NCBI GenBank assembly: GCA_964587915.1
Contig: CAZPMK010000002.1
Span: 1 to 64,000 of the forward strand
DNA: 64,000 nt
Source of the DNA: CAG-177 sp964587915
Lineage (GTDB): Bacteria > Bacillota > Clostridia > Oscillospirales > Acutalibacteraceae
Direction: 5' to 3'
The position numbers and the translations under genes were made by a program. Shown here piece after piece: positions 43,291-52,029 of this stretch (position 1 is its first letter; each line of letters starts with the position of its first letter). Below the pieces are notes generated by a model, which did not search any database, had not been told where the DNA came from, and saw only the letters and a program-made list of their open reading frames with translations.

Positions 43291-44625
43291 ATGAAAAGTG
43301 CAAGGCAGCTTGCTTTTGAAGCACTCATTAAAATAAACAAAGACGGTGCGTACTCAAACCTTGTCGTGGACGCCGTTTTGAAGGATAATCCGGAGCTTGA
43401 CGAGCGGGATAAGGCGTTCATGTGCAATCTTGTATACGGAACGCTCGACAGAATGATACTCATTGACTACAATCTCGGACTGTATTTGAATCAGCCCGTG
43501 CGAAAGCTGAAGCCGGAGCTTCATACGGTGCTCAGACTCGGTACATATCAGCTTCTCTTTATGGATAAGGTTCCCTCGAGAGCCGCCGTCAACGAAAGTG
43601 TCAATCTTGCCAAGGTGAATAAATCCGCTTTTGCGGCCTCCCTTGTCAATGCGGTTCTGCGGCGTGTTGCGGACAACGGCTTGAGGCTGCCCGACTGCTC
43701 GGAGGATGACCCCGAATATCTGGCGATAAAGTATTCATGTCCCGAATGGCTCATTTCACTTTGGAAAGATGCCTACGGTCTTGACAATGCAATTGCTCTT
43801 GCGGAAAAGGCTCTTGAAGCACCGCCGATGGTCATAAGAACAAATACGGAAAAAATCACTCCCGATGAGCTTGTGTGGAGACTTGCCGAGGAAGGCGTTG
43901 TATCACAGAAAAGCGAAATTCTTCCCGATGCCCTTGTCATAAGCAACACCGGCTCGGTGGATGAGCTTCTTGCATACAAGGAAGGACTTTTCCATGCACA
44001 GGATACCGCCTCTCAGCTTTGCTGTAACGCACTTGACCCGCAAAAGGGCGAAACCGTGTTTGACCTTTGCTCCGCTCCGGGAGGCAAAGCATTCACCATT
44101 GCGGAAAAAATGTGCAACACGGGAGCCGTCAGAGCGTTTGACATATATCAGTCAAGAGTTGAGCTTATAAAGCACGGTGCCGAAAGGCTCGGTCTTAATA
44201 ATGTATATACATATCTTTCCGATGCCTCAATCTTCAACGAAAACTACGGTACGGCGGACAGGGTTCTTTGCGACGTTCCCTGCTCGGGTCTCGGAATAAT
44301 TCGCCGAAAGCCCGAAATCCGTTTTAAGAAGTGTTCCGATATTGATGCCTTGCCCGAATTGCAATACAAAATTCTGTGCAATGCGGTCAAATATTTGAAG
44401 GACGGCGGCAGATTGGTTTATTCGACCTGTACGCTCAATCCCAAGGAAAATTCCGAGGTGTGTGACAGATTTCTCAAGGAGCATACGGATTTTTCACCGA
44501 TAAAGATATTCCCCGATATGCCGAGATACACCGAGGATGAAAAATATCTCACCCTTATGCCGCATATCCATTCGACCGACGGATTCTTTATTGCGGTGTT
44601 TGAAAAAGACGGAGGCAAAAAATGA
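43291..44625 (+). CDS. rsmB: 16S rRNA m5C967 methyltransferase RsmB
   Basis: A 444-residue enzyme: N-terminal NusB-like domain (ARQLAFEALIKINKDGAYSN, FMCNLVYGTLDR) and a SAM methyltransferase domain with DLCSAPGGKAFT, C331 (CDVPCSG) and the catalytic C380 (STCTLNP). It methylates C967 of 16S rRNA. Overlaps rlmN by 4 bases. Confidence 0.95.
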   Translation: MKSARQLAFEALIKINKDGAYSNLVVDAVLKDNPELDERDKAFMCNLVYGTLDRMILIDYNLGLYLNQPVRKLKPELHTVLRLGTYQLLFMDKVPSRAAVNESVNLAKVNKSAFAASLVNAVLRRVADNGLRLPDCSEDDPEYLAIKYSCPEWLISLWKDAYGLDNAIALAEKALEAPPMVIRTNTEKITPDELVWRLAEEGVVSQKSEILPDALVISNTGSVDELLAYKEGLFHAQDTASQLCCNALDPQKGETVFDLCSAPGGKAFTIAEKMCNTGAVRAFDIYQSRVELIKHGAERLGLNNVYTYLSDASIFNENYGTADRVLCDVPCSGLGIIRRKPEIRFKKCSDIDALPELQYKILCNAVKYLKDGGRLVYSTCTLNPKENSEVCDRFLKEHTDFSPIKIFPDMPRYTEDEKYLTLMPHIHSTDGFFIAVFEKDGGKK

Positions 44626-45668
44626 GCAAGGATATAATGTCCATGACCTTCGATGAGCTTGCCGCCGAGTTTTCCGAGCAGGGATTTCCTGCATTCAGGG
44701 CACGGCAGGTTTACCGCTGGCTTCATTTCAGCCTTGCGGCGAGCTACGAGGAAATGACAAATCTGCCAAAGGCGATGCGTGAACGGCTCGAAGCGGAATA
44801 TCCGCTGAATATCTGTACCGTTGCCAAAAAGCAGGTGTCCAAAGAGGACGGAACGGTTAAATTTCTCTATGCTTTGCACGACGGCGACTATATCGAGAGC
44901 GTTGTCATGAAATACAAATACGGATATACCGTTTGCGTTTCCTCTCAGGTCGGCTGTAAAATGGGCTGTGCATTCTGTGCCTCCACCTTGGGCGGCTTCA
45001 AAAGAAGTCTTACCGCAGGAGAAATTCTTTCTCAGGTCTATACGGCACAGCGTGAGCTTGGCGAGAGAGTATCACATATAGTCCTCATGGGAATGGGTGA
45101 ACCGCTCGACAACTTTGAGAACGTCATGCGTTTTTTGGAGCTTGTCACGGACGAAAACGGACTCAATTTATCAATGAGAAACATCTCTCTTTCCACCTGC
45201 GGAATCGTTCCCAAAATAGACGAGCTGATGGAAAAACGGCTTCAGCTCACTCTTTCCGTTTCGCTTCATGCACCGAGCGGAGAATTGAGAAGCAAGATAA
45301 TGCCAATCAATAAAAAATATGATGTCGATGAGCTGCTCAGAGCGTGCAGACGGTATGCTAAAGAGACATCAAGGCGTATTTCCTTTGAATATTCAATGCT
45401 TTCGGGCGTCAACGATTCCGATGAATGTGCAAGACTGTTGGCGTCGAAGCTCAAAGGAATGCTCTGTCACGTAAATCTTATACCGGTCAACGAGGTTGAA
45501 GAAAGTCCGTTTAAGCCGAGTTCGCCGGAAAGAATAGAAAGGTTTGCCGAAATCCTGTCGAAAAGCGGAATCACCGTTACCGTGAGACGAAAGCTCGGTT
45601 CGGATATCGAAGCCTCATGCGGTCAATTGAGGCGTAAGATGAAGAAAAAGGGGGATAAAAGCATATGA
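44622..45668 (+). CDS. rlmN: Dual-specificity RNA methyltransferase RlmN
   Basis: A 348-residue radical-SAM enzyme making m2A in 23S rRNA and tRNA. The cluster ligands are C112, C116, C119 (CKMGCAFC), and a further cysteine at the C-terminus (ASCGQL) completes the mechanism. Between rsmB and prpC with 4-base overlaps on both sides, as in B. subtilis. Confidence 0.96.
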   Translation: MSKDIMSMTFDELAAEFSEQGFPAFRARQVYRWLHFSLAASYEEMTNLPKAMRERLEAEYPLNICTVAKKQVSKEDGTVKFLYALHDGDYIESVVMKYKYGYTVCVSSQVGCKMGCAFCASTLGGFKRSLTAGEILSQVYTAQRELGERVSHIVLMGMGEPLDNFENVMRFLELVTDENGLNLSMRNISLSTCGIVPKIDELMEKRLQLTLSVSLHAPSGELRSKIMPINKKYDVDELLRACRRYAKETSRRISFEYSMLSGVNDSDECARLLASKLKGMLCHVNLIPVNEVEESPFKPSSPERIERFAEILSKSGITVTVRRKLGSDIEASCGQLRRKMKKKGDKSI

Positions 45669-46393
45669 GAATAGCGGCACGCACGGACAAAGGGTTTGTG
45701 CGGGAGAACAATCAGGATTCATACACTGCGGGTGAGCTTTCGGAAAGGGCGGTCTTTGCCGTGGTTTGCGACGGTATGGGCGGAGCTGCCGAGGGTGCAC
45801 TTGCAAGCAAGAGTGCGGTCAAGGTCATACGGGATAAAATCTGTTCCGGCTTCAGCGAGGGTATGAGCGATATCGCGGTGAAAGGACTGCTGATATCCGC
45901 CCTTGAAAACGCAAACAAATATGTCTTTGAGCTTTCCGCCACCGATGATGAATACGAGGGCATGGGCACAACGGCAGTTGCGGGAATAGTCTCCGACGGC
46001 TTTGCATACATAGCTCATGTCGGCGACAGCAGAGCGTATTTGAGAACCGATAACGGATTGATACAGCTTACGAGAGATCATTCCGTGGTTCAAAAAATGA
46101 TAGAGGACGGTCAGATCACGCCGCAGGAGGCAAAGGAGCATCCGAGCAGGCACATTATCACAAGGGCACTCGGAGTTGACGGAGAGGTCAGAGTCGATTT
46201 CTGCCAAGAGCCGTTTGGTGAGGGCAATGTACTCATGCTTTGCACCGACGGATTAACCAACAGCGTTAAGCAAGACGATATTTTCAACCTCAGCGGTTCG
46301 GTTCGGTTCTGCAATATTGCGAACACTCTTGTTGACTATGCCAACAAGGTGGACGGTGCAGACAATGTTACGGTTGTTGCCGTAAGCGACTGA
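45665..46393 (+). CDS. prpC: PP2C-type serine/threonine phosphatase PrpC
   Basis: A 242-residue PPM-family phosphatase that reverses PrkC phosphorylation. Metal motifs: VRENNQDS near residue 12-19, VCDGMGGAAEG, THVGDSRAY-like AHVGDSRAYL, CTDGLTNSV and DGADNVTVV. It is fused in operon with prkC, as is universal in Firmicutes. It overlaps rlmN by 4 bases. Confidence 0.95.
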   Translation: MRIAARTDKGFVRENNQDSYTAGELSERAVFAVVCDGMGGAAEGALASKSAVKVIRDKICSGFSEGMSDIAVKGLLISALENANKYVFELSATDDEYEGMGTTAVAGIVSDGFAYIAHVGDSRAYLRTDNGLIQLTRDHSVVQKMIEDGQITPQEAKEHPSRHIITRALGVDGEVRVDFCQEPFGEGNVLMLCTDGLTNSVKQDDIFNLSGSVRFCNIANTLVDYANKVDGADNVTVVAVSD

Positions 46394-46425
46394 GCGGAAG
46401 TGCGATATTGAAAGGAATGTTGATT

Positions 46426-48648
46426 ATGGATAATTATACGGGAAAAAGAATTGACGGACGCTACGAAATACAAGAGGTCATCGGCGTGGGCGGAATGGCG
46501 GTTGTCTACAAGGCTTATGACAGCATTGACGACAGAATAGTTGCCATTAAAATTCTCAAGGACGAATATCTTGCAAACGAGGAGTTCAGACGCAGATTCA
46601 AAAACGAATCCAAGGCGATAGCCGTTCTTTCACATCCCAACATTGTAAAGGTTCTCAATGTTAATTACGGCGACAGGCTCCAGTATATCGTCATGGAGTA
46701 TGTTGAAGGAATAACGCTCAAGGAATATATCGAACAGCAGGGCAAGCTCGGTATTAAAGAAACCGTGCATTTTACCATGCAGATTCTCCGTGCGTTGCAG
46801 CACGCCCACGATAAAGGAATCGTTCACCGTGACATAAAGCCGCAGAACATAATGCTGCTTTCAAACGGCAACATAAAGGTTACGGATTTCGGCATTGCAC
46901 GCTTCAGCTACAGCGATACCAAGACCATGACCGACAGTGCCATAGGTTCGGTGCATTACATCAGCCCCGAGCAGGCAAGAGGCGATGCCACCGACGACAG
47001 AGCGGACATCTATTCCGTAGGCGTTGTTATGTACGAGATGCTCACGGGTCAGCTTCCGTTCCAATCGGAAAATTCCGTTTCCGTTGCACTCATGCAGCTT
47101 CAAAGCGACCCCAAGCGTCCGAGAGAGCTTAACAGTTCAATCCCCATCGGACTTGAGCAAATAGTCATGCACGCAATGCAGAAGAATGCCAATGACAGAT
47201 ATCAGAGTGCGGCTGAAATGCTCCTTGATATCGAAGAATTTAAGAGAAATCCGTCCATTCGTTTTCAGCAGAATTATTTTGTGGATAACGACCCGACCAA
47301 GTATGTCGGCAGAAAACAGGATTTCACCAACACCAAAATTCCTCCCGTTGTCAACGGAAATCCGATTCCGTCCGCTCCCGCAGTACAGGAGCCGGAATAC
47401 GAGGAGGATGAGCAGGACGGCAATTCACGCAAAAAGCTCATTGCCATCGGTGCGGCAATTGGTCTTGCGGTTGTGGCTCTTGTGGTATTTGCGGCACTTT
47501 TCTTCTTTACAGATGTCTTTAAGAGCGAGACCTTGACCGTTCCTCAGCTCATGGGTCTTACATACGAGGATATCAAGGATGATGAAAAGTATGCGGACTT
47601 TGTCATTACCGCCGAGCAAGTATCAAACAGCTCATATACGGACGGCATGATATGCAACCAAAGCCCGACCGCAGGAACAAAGGTTTCCCCCGACAAGAAT
47701 CAGATAGTCGTTTCCGTTGCGACAACCTACGAAAAGGTTGTTGTAAATGATGTCTACGGCTTGATGTATGAGCAGGCGAAAAAGCTGCTCGAAAGCAAGG
47801 GCTTTACCGTAAACGCACTTCCGACCATAAGTATTTCAGAGGAATTCGGCACCGTTATACGCACCGACCCCGAGAGAAACAGCGAGGTTGAAAGCGGTTC
47901 AACGATAAACATCTACTATGCGAGCGATCAGGACCTTATAACCGTTCCCATGGTTATCGGCGTAGATCTCGAAATGGCAAAATCCCTTATCACATCGGCA
48001 AAGCTGACCGTTGATGAGGATGTCAAGGTTGAAAACAGCGATAAGCCCGCAGGTCAGGTTATAGCTCAGTCACCCGAAAATCCCGAAAAGACCTATTCCG
48101 GTGCAAAGGTAACCTTGACTGTCAGCAGCGGTGTTCCTGCAATATCCAATGCAGCATTCAGCATCGTTCTTCCCTCCACGGGAACAAGAGGAACATTTGA
48201 AGTGTTCGTCAGCAACGAATCGTATGTCAGCAAGACCCTCCTTATGGACGGAAGCACATACGAGGTCAGCATCGAGGGAAGCGGCAGCGAAGCACCCGTC
48301 AAGATTTATATTGACAACAAGGAATATTATTCCTGCATTGTGGATTTCACGCAGAGTCCGGGTCTCGTCACTCATGGCACATATTCAACGGGCAATTCCG
48401 TTTTAAGCAAAAAGGCAATTCCCGATGTAAGAGGCTTGACGCTTGAACAGGCAAAGCAGCGTTTGAATGCAGAGGGCTTCAAGAATATCGAAATTGAGGG
48501 TGTAGTTGTCTATACCGATGCGGATAACGGCATAGTCAAGAATCAATCACCGTCACCCACGTCATCCTCGGGCATTTTCGGAACATCGTCCACATATTTC
48601 ACCGACACGCTTATAATTCTCACTGTCGGTCAGAAGGACGGAGTCTGA
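46426..48648 (+). CDS. prkC: Serine/threonine protein kinase PrkC with PASTA domains
   Basis: A 740-residue Hanks-type kinase: kinase domain (about 8-275) with K42 (VAIKILK) and catalytic D136 (HRDIKPQN), a juxtamembrane stretch, one helix (about 335-357), and extracellular PASTA domains beginning at about 368, 437 and 504. A stretch of about 95 residues (568-663) with an Ig-like look comes before a fourth PASTA (about 664-735). PASTA domains sense peptidoglycan fragments or lipid II, controlling growth, division and germination. ATG 46426 has AAAGGA 9 bases upstream; the outer TTG at 46408 precedes that site. IreB, a known type of kinase target, is at 63.2 kb. Confidence 0.95.
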   Translation: MDNYTGKRIDGRYEIQEVIGVGGMAVVYKAYDSIDDRIVAIKILKDEYLANEEFRRRFKNESKAIAVLSHPNIVKVLNVNYGDRLQYIVMEYVEGITLKEYIEQQGKLGIKETVHFTMQILRALQHAHDKGIVHRDIKPQNIMLLSNGNIKVTDFGIARFSYSDTKTMTDSAIGSVHYISPEQARGDATDDRADIYSVGVVMYEMLTGQLPFQSENSVSVALMQLQSDPKRPRELNSSIPIGLEQIVMHAMQKNANDRYQSAAEMLLDIEEFKRNPSIRFQQNYFVDNDPTKYVGRKQDFTNTKIPPVVNGNPIPSAPAVQEPEYEEDEQDGNSRKKLIAIGAAIGLAVVALVVFAALFFFTDVFKSETLTVPQLMGLTYEDIKDDEKYADFVITAEQVSNSSYTDGMICNQSPTAGTKVSPDKNQIVVSVATTYEKVVVNDVYGLMYEQAKKLLESKGFTVNALPTISISEEFGTVIRTDPERNSEVESGSTINIYYASDQDLITVPMVIGVDLEMAKSLITSAKLTVDEDVKVENSDKPAGQVIAQSPENPEKTYSGAKVTLTVSSGVPAISNAAFSIVLPSTGTRGTFEVFVSNESYVSKTLLMDGSTYEVSIEGSGSEAPVKIYIDNKEYYSCIVDFTQSPGLVTHGTYSTGNSVLSKKAIPDVRGLTLEQAKQRLNAEGFKNIEIEGVVVYTDADNGIVKNQSPSPTSSSGIFGTSSTYFTDTLIILTVGQKDGV

Positions 48649-48651
48649 TAA

Positions 48652-49560
48652 ATGGAAAAACTCGAAGGCATTATACTCAAAGGAATAGGCGGCTTCTATT
48701 ATGTGGAAGCCGCCGGAGAGATATACGAATGCAAGGCACGGGGGCTTTTCCGAAAGGAGCACATAAAGCCTCTTGCGGGGGATTTTGCACAAATCAGCAT
48801 AAACGACAGAGCAGAAAATACCATTGAGGCGATTCGTGAACGCAGAAGCGAATTTCTCCGCCCGCCCGTTGCCAATGTTGACAGACTTTTCATCGTTGCC
48901 TCAACCTGCGAGCCGAAGCCTGTTATGCTCGTCATCGACAGATTGACCGCCATTGCCGTGAACAAGGGCGTTGAACCTGTTGTGATTTTTACGAAATCCG
49001 ACCTTGCCGATGCACGGGAATATACCGAGATATATCAAAAGGCGGGCTTTGTCAGCTTTTCTGTCAGCTCCGAAACAGGTGAGGGCGTTGAACGGGTTAA
49101 AGCGGAGCTTAAAGGTCATATTAGTGCTTTTTGCGGAAATTCCGGCGTTGGAAAATCCACGCTTCTCAATGCGGTAAATCCCGCTCTTTCATTGAAAACG
49201 GGAGAAATCAGCGACAAGCTCGGCAGAGGCAGACACACCACGAGAGAAAGTGAGCTTTTTAAGGTGGAGGGCGGCTATGTTGCCGATACTCCGGGATTTT
49301 CTTCATTCGATTTGGAGGAAACCGAAATTATCACCAAGGATGAGCTTCCTTTGGCTTTTCCCGAATTTGAACCCTATCTCGGTACCTGCAAATTTTCATC
49401 GTGCCTGCACGACAGAGACAAGGGCTGCGGTATAATCGAGGCAGTGAACAGGGGAGATATTCCCCTCAGCCGTCATGAGAGCTACCGTGCAATGCTCGAA
49501 CAGGCAAAGAATATTAAAGAATGGGAAATACGCAAGCGTAACGAAAAAGCAAGAAGCTGA
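48652..49560 (+). CDS. rsgA: Ribosome small subunit-dependent GTPase RsgA
   Basis: A 302-residue circularly permuted GTPase for 30S maturation: OB-fold, then G4 (FTKSD), G1 (GNSGVGKST, Lys near 168), G3 (DTPGF), and a C-terminal zinc finger (CKFSSCLHDRDKGC). Follows prkC by 3 bases, matching B. subtilis prkC-cpgA. Confidence 0.95.
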   Translation: MEKLEGIILKGIGGFYYVEAAGEIYECKARGLFRKEHIKPLAGDFAQISINDRAENTIEAIRERRSEFLRPPVANVDRLFIVASTCEPKPVMLVIDRLTAIAVNKGVEPVVIFTKSDLADAREYTEIYQKAGFVSFSVSSETGEGVERVKAELKGHISAFCGNSGVGKSTLLNAVNPALSLKTGEISDKLGRGRHTTRESELFKVEGGYVADTPGFSSFDLEETEIITKDELPLAFPEFEPYLGTCKFSSCLHDRDKGCGIIEAVNRGDIPLSRHESYRAMLEQAKNIKEWEIRKRNEKARS

Positions 49561-49608
49561 TTATACTGTATTGAGCGATGCTCAAGTCAGTATAACGGCG
49601 GTGATAAA

Positions 49609-49752
49609 ATGAGAATATGCGACAGACGCAGTGCTTCATGCATCGCTTTTGCGGCGGGCATGATAGTTGCTGCGTTTTTTCCGTGCAAGGCGGCAATTGT
49701 AATCGTTGCCGTTTTGATATTGCCGCTCGGCTTGAGCTTTTGCAGATATTGA
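49609..49752 (+). CDS. 47-aa cysteine-containing membrane peptide, unknown
   Basis: A short gene between rsgA and spoVM with ATG 49609 and GGCGGTGA 6 bases upstream. It encodes 47 residues: a basic start (MRICDRR), two hydrophobic segments (about 12-24 and 29-42) divided by PCK, and four cysteines (4, 11, 26, 45). It does not resemble rpe or thiN, which occupy this slot in B. subtilis. The next gene starts 15 bases on with its own AAGGAGG, which supports real translation. Function unknown; I find no relative from memory. Confidence 0.6.
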   Translation: MRICDRRSASCIAFAAGMIVAAFFPCKAAIVIVAVLILPLGLSFCRY

Positions 49753-49767
49753 CAAGGAGGAGATACG

Positions 49768-49857
49768 GTGAAAATAGTAGTTGTTGACAACCCGAAGGTG
49801 CTCGGAGGCATTCTCCGATTGATTTTCGGAATAAAGCGACAGGAAATAAAGAGCTGA
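49768..49857 (+). CDS. spoVM: Stage V sporulation protein SpoVM
   Basis: A 29-residue peptide, too short for standard gene calling. Starting at GTG 49768 behind a perfect AAGGAGG, it reads MKIVVVDNPKVLGGILRLIF and then GIKRQEIKS. It aligns with B. subtilis SpoVM (26 aa) in the key Pro-Lys-x-Leu-Gly-Gly-Ile-x-Arg region and in the basic C-terminus. SpoVM is an amphipathic helix that recognises the convex forespore membrane and recruits SpoIVA for coat assembly. Position after prpC-prkC-rsgA is the same as in B. subtilis, which makes the call strong despite the size. Confidence 0.88.
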   Translation: MKIVVVDNPKVLGGILRLIFGIKRQEIKS

Positions 49858-49882
49858 AAGCAGGAAAGTGTGCTCCGAGGTG

Positions 49883-49912
49883 TTGACAACGCACCGCAAG
49901 GTTGTATATAAT
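49883..49912 (+). promoter_or_regulatory. Promoter of the ECF S-component gene
   Basis: TTGACA (49883-49888), 18 bases, TATAAT (49907-49912). Transcription should begin near 49919. Confidence 0.75.
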
Positions 49913-49923
49913 ATTCCCATACC

Positions 49924-49978
49924 CCCGAGTATTCGGGCGGAACATAAGGTGTCGGACAGCTTCCGATGCCTTTATTTT
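49924..49978 (+). promoter_or_regulatory. Candidate attenuator or small riboswitch leader
   Basis: Two hairpins in a short leader: CCCGA/TCGGG (49924-49937) and an 11-bp stem AAGGTGTCGGA (49946-49956) with TCCGATGCCTT (49962-49972), then TTTATTTT. The second looks like an intrinsic terminator placed directly before the ribosome site of the transporter gene. This arrangement is typical of ligand-controlled attenuation; the ligand is unknown and I do not recognise the first element. Confidence 0.45.
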
Positions 49979-49988
49979 CGGAGGAACG

Positions 49989-50507
49989 ATGAAAACAAAT
50001 GTTAGAAAACTGACCGTTGCGGCAATGCTTCTTGCTCTCTGTATGCTTTTGCCCGTGATTACGGGAGGAATACCTGAGGTCGGGAATGCAATCTCACCCA
50101 TGCACATACCCGTTTTTATTTGTGGCTTTGTCTGCGGTCCCGTCTACGGTTTTGCCGTCGGATTTATTGCACCGCTCATGAGAAGCGTTCTGTTTTCCGC
50201 TCCGTCGATGTATCCCATGGCTGTTTCCATGGCATTCGAGCTTGCAGCATACGGCGTGCTTTGCGGAATATTAAGAAAAGTATTCCCAAAAAAGAATATT
50301 TGGATATACCCGTCACTCATTATCTCGATGCTTGCGGGCAGAGCGGTATGGGGAGCGGCACGGTATATCATGGCGGGACTCGACGGCTCGGATTTCAGCA
50401 TGGCGATGTTTATTGCGGGAGCGTTTACACAGGCTGTACCTGCGATAATTTGCCACTTGCTTATCGTTCCCCTTGCGGTTATGGCAATTGAAAAATTCAA
50501 AAAATAA
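49989..50507 (+). CDS. ECF transporter S component, substrate unknown
   Basis: A 172-residue membrane protein with six hydrophobic helices, of the ECF S-component type (small size, ALCMLLPVITGGIP after the first helix, and the conserved helix 1 with alanines that contacts EcfT). S components bind a vitamin or other micronutrient for shared EcfAAT modules; no ecf genes are in the window. ATG 49989 follows GGAGGAAC; the upstream frame to 49902 holds the promoter and leader. Substrate cannot be deduced; the leader might reveal it. Confidence 0.8.
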   Translation: MKTNVRKLTVAAMLLALCMLLPVITGGIPEVGNAISPMHIPVFICGFVCGPVYGFAVGFIAPLMRSVLFSAPSMYPMAVSMAFELAAYGVLCGILRKVFPKKNIWIYPSLIISMLAGRAVWGAARYIMAGLDGSDFSMAMFIAGAFTQAVPAIICHLLIVPLAVMAIEKFKK

Positions 50508-50511
50508 GAAA

Positions 50512-50546
50512 CGGGACAGTGTCATGTCGGCACCGTCCCGCTTTTG
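50512..50546. terminator. Bidirectional intrinsic terminator
   Basis: CGGGACAGTG (50512-50521) pairs with CACCGTCCCG (50531-50540) with one mismatch; a T-run follows on the plus strand and an A-rich stretch lies on the other side. It separates the S-component gene from the SPFH gene on the minus strand. Confidence 0.85.
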
Positions 50547-50571
50547 CGTTATATTATAAATGTATAGACGA

Positions 50572-51501
50572 TTATTCGCCCAAAACCTCTTTTGCGGCTC
50601 CTGCAAGCCCCGCAAGTCCCTGAAGCTCACTCGGAATAATGAGCTTTGTTGCCTTTCCGTCAGCGGCGGCTTCAAACGCTTCAAGACTCTTTATGGTGAG
50701 ATATCCTTTGCCGGGAGCGGCTGAATTGATAAGCTCGATAGCCTGAGCTCTTGCCTTTTCAACCTGCAAAATTGCCTCCGCTTCACCCTCTGCCTCTCTG
50801 ATTTTTGCCTCTCTTATGGCTTCCGCGGCAAGGATGGCACTCTGCTTATCTGCTTCTGCGGCAAGAATCTTGCTTTCTTTTTGACCCTCGGCAACAAGTA
50901 TTTTACTTGCCTTTTCGCCCTCTGCGGTGAGTATGGCTTCACGGCGTTGGCGTTCGGCTTTCATCTGCTTTTCCATGGCATCTTGAATTTCTCTGGGCGG
51001 GAGAATATTTTTAAGCTCAACACGATTGACCTTTATTCCCCACGGGTCGGTCGCTTCATCAAGCACGCCTCTGATTTTGGCATTGATAACATCTCTTGAG
51101 GTGAGAGTGTGGTCAAGCTCCATTTCGCCGATGATATTTCTGAGTGTTGTTGCCGTAAGATTTTCAATTGCGGCAAGCGGACGCTCCACGCCGTAAGCAA
51201 ACAGCTTCGGGTCGGTAATCTGGAAGAATACCACCGTGTCTATCTGCATGGTGACGTTATCCTTTGTTATAACGGGCTGAGGCGGGAAATCAACTATCTG
51301 CTCCTTGAGCGAAACCTGCTTTGCAATTCTCTCGATGAACGGAATTTTGATGTGTATTCCCGTCTGCCATGTAGCACTGTATGCACCGAGACGTTCAATA
51401 ACAAATGCCTTTGACTGCGGAACGATTTTAACGTTCAGCACCACAATGCCGATAATGAAAAGTGCAAGAAAAATCAATACAATGTAAACAACGGTATCCA
51501 T
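50572..51501 (-). CDS. SPFH/band 7 family protein (stomatin/QmcA-like)
   Basis: A 309-residue protein with one N-terminal helix (about 4-24), the SPFH domain (about 28-190; VPQSKAFVIERLG, GIHIKIPFIERI, GEMELDHTLTSRDVI) and an Ala/Glu-rich coiled-coil (about 190-265) that promotes ring assembly. Such proteins form membrane microdomains. The upstream gene on the same strand is nfeD, its standard partner, 12 bases away. Confidence 0.93.
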   Translation of the reverse strand: MDTVVYIVLIFLALFIIGIVVLNVKIVPQSKAFVIERLGAYSATWQTGIHIKIPFIERIAKQVSLKEQIVDFPPQPVITKDNVTMQIDTVVFFQITDPKLFAYGVERPLAAIENLTATTLRNIIGEMELDHTLTSRDVINAKIRGVLDEATDPWGIKVNRVELKNILPPREIQDAMEKQMKAERQRREAILTAEGEKASKILVAEGQKESKILAAEADKQSAILAAEAIREAKIREAEGEAEAILQVEKARAQAIELINSAAPGKGYLTIKSLEAFEAAADGKATKLIIPSELQGLAGLAGAAKEVLGE

Positions 51502-51513
51502 ATTCTTTCCTCC

Positions 51514-51954
51514 TTAGTTACTTTGTGCTTTGACAATGAGCTTTACCCCGTCGATGCGTTCAACCGTCACAAGCTCATCTTTCTTGAAAACAGAGCCGTC
51601 CGACGAGCGTGCAGACCAGCTTATGCCGTTTACTTCAACCCTGCCGTTCCCGGCTATGTTGTTGATATCCTCGGTAACTATGGCGGTTGAGCCTATGCAC
51701 CTGTCGGCGTTCGTGGGCTGTGCTTTGACGGCGGTGATTTTTCGCACTACGGGTCTTGTTGCCGCAAGCATAACGGCGGATACCGCAACGAAAATTACCC
51801 ATTGGAGCAAAATCGAAGCGTTGCATATCCGTGCAATAAGAGCGGCGAGAGCACCCAAGGCGAACCAAACGGTGACAAGCTGAACGGTTAGTGCTTCTAT
51901 AATCAAAAGCACCACTATCAGGGCGATCCAAAAAATGAGCATAAACGTTTCCAT
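51514..51954 (-). CDS. NfeD-family membrane protein
   Basis: A 146-residue short NfeD: three or four hydrophobic helices in the first 75 residues, then a C-terminal OB-fold (IGSTAIVTEDINNIAGNGRVEVNG, W-S-A-R, V-T-V-E-R-I-D-G). Short NfeDs lack the ClpP-like protease and work with stomatin-like proteins. It is cotranscribed with the SPFH gene. Confidence 0.9.
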   Translation of the reverse strand: METFMLIFWIALIVVLLIIEALTVQLVTVWFALGALAALIARICNASILLQWVIFVAVSAVMLAATRPVVRKITAVKAQPTNADRCIGSTAIVTEDINNIAGNGRVEVNGISWSARSSDGSVFKKDELVTVERIDGVKLIVKAQSN

Positions 51955-52029
51955 ATTTATATCCTCCTCCCTTGCTCATCGTAATTATAACATACGGGAG
52001 AAAGCAATACAAGAATCAGCGATAAAAAT

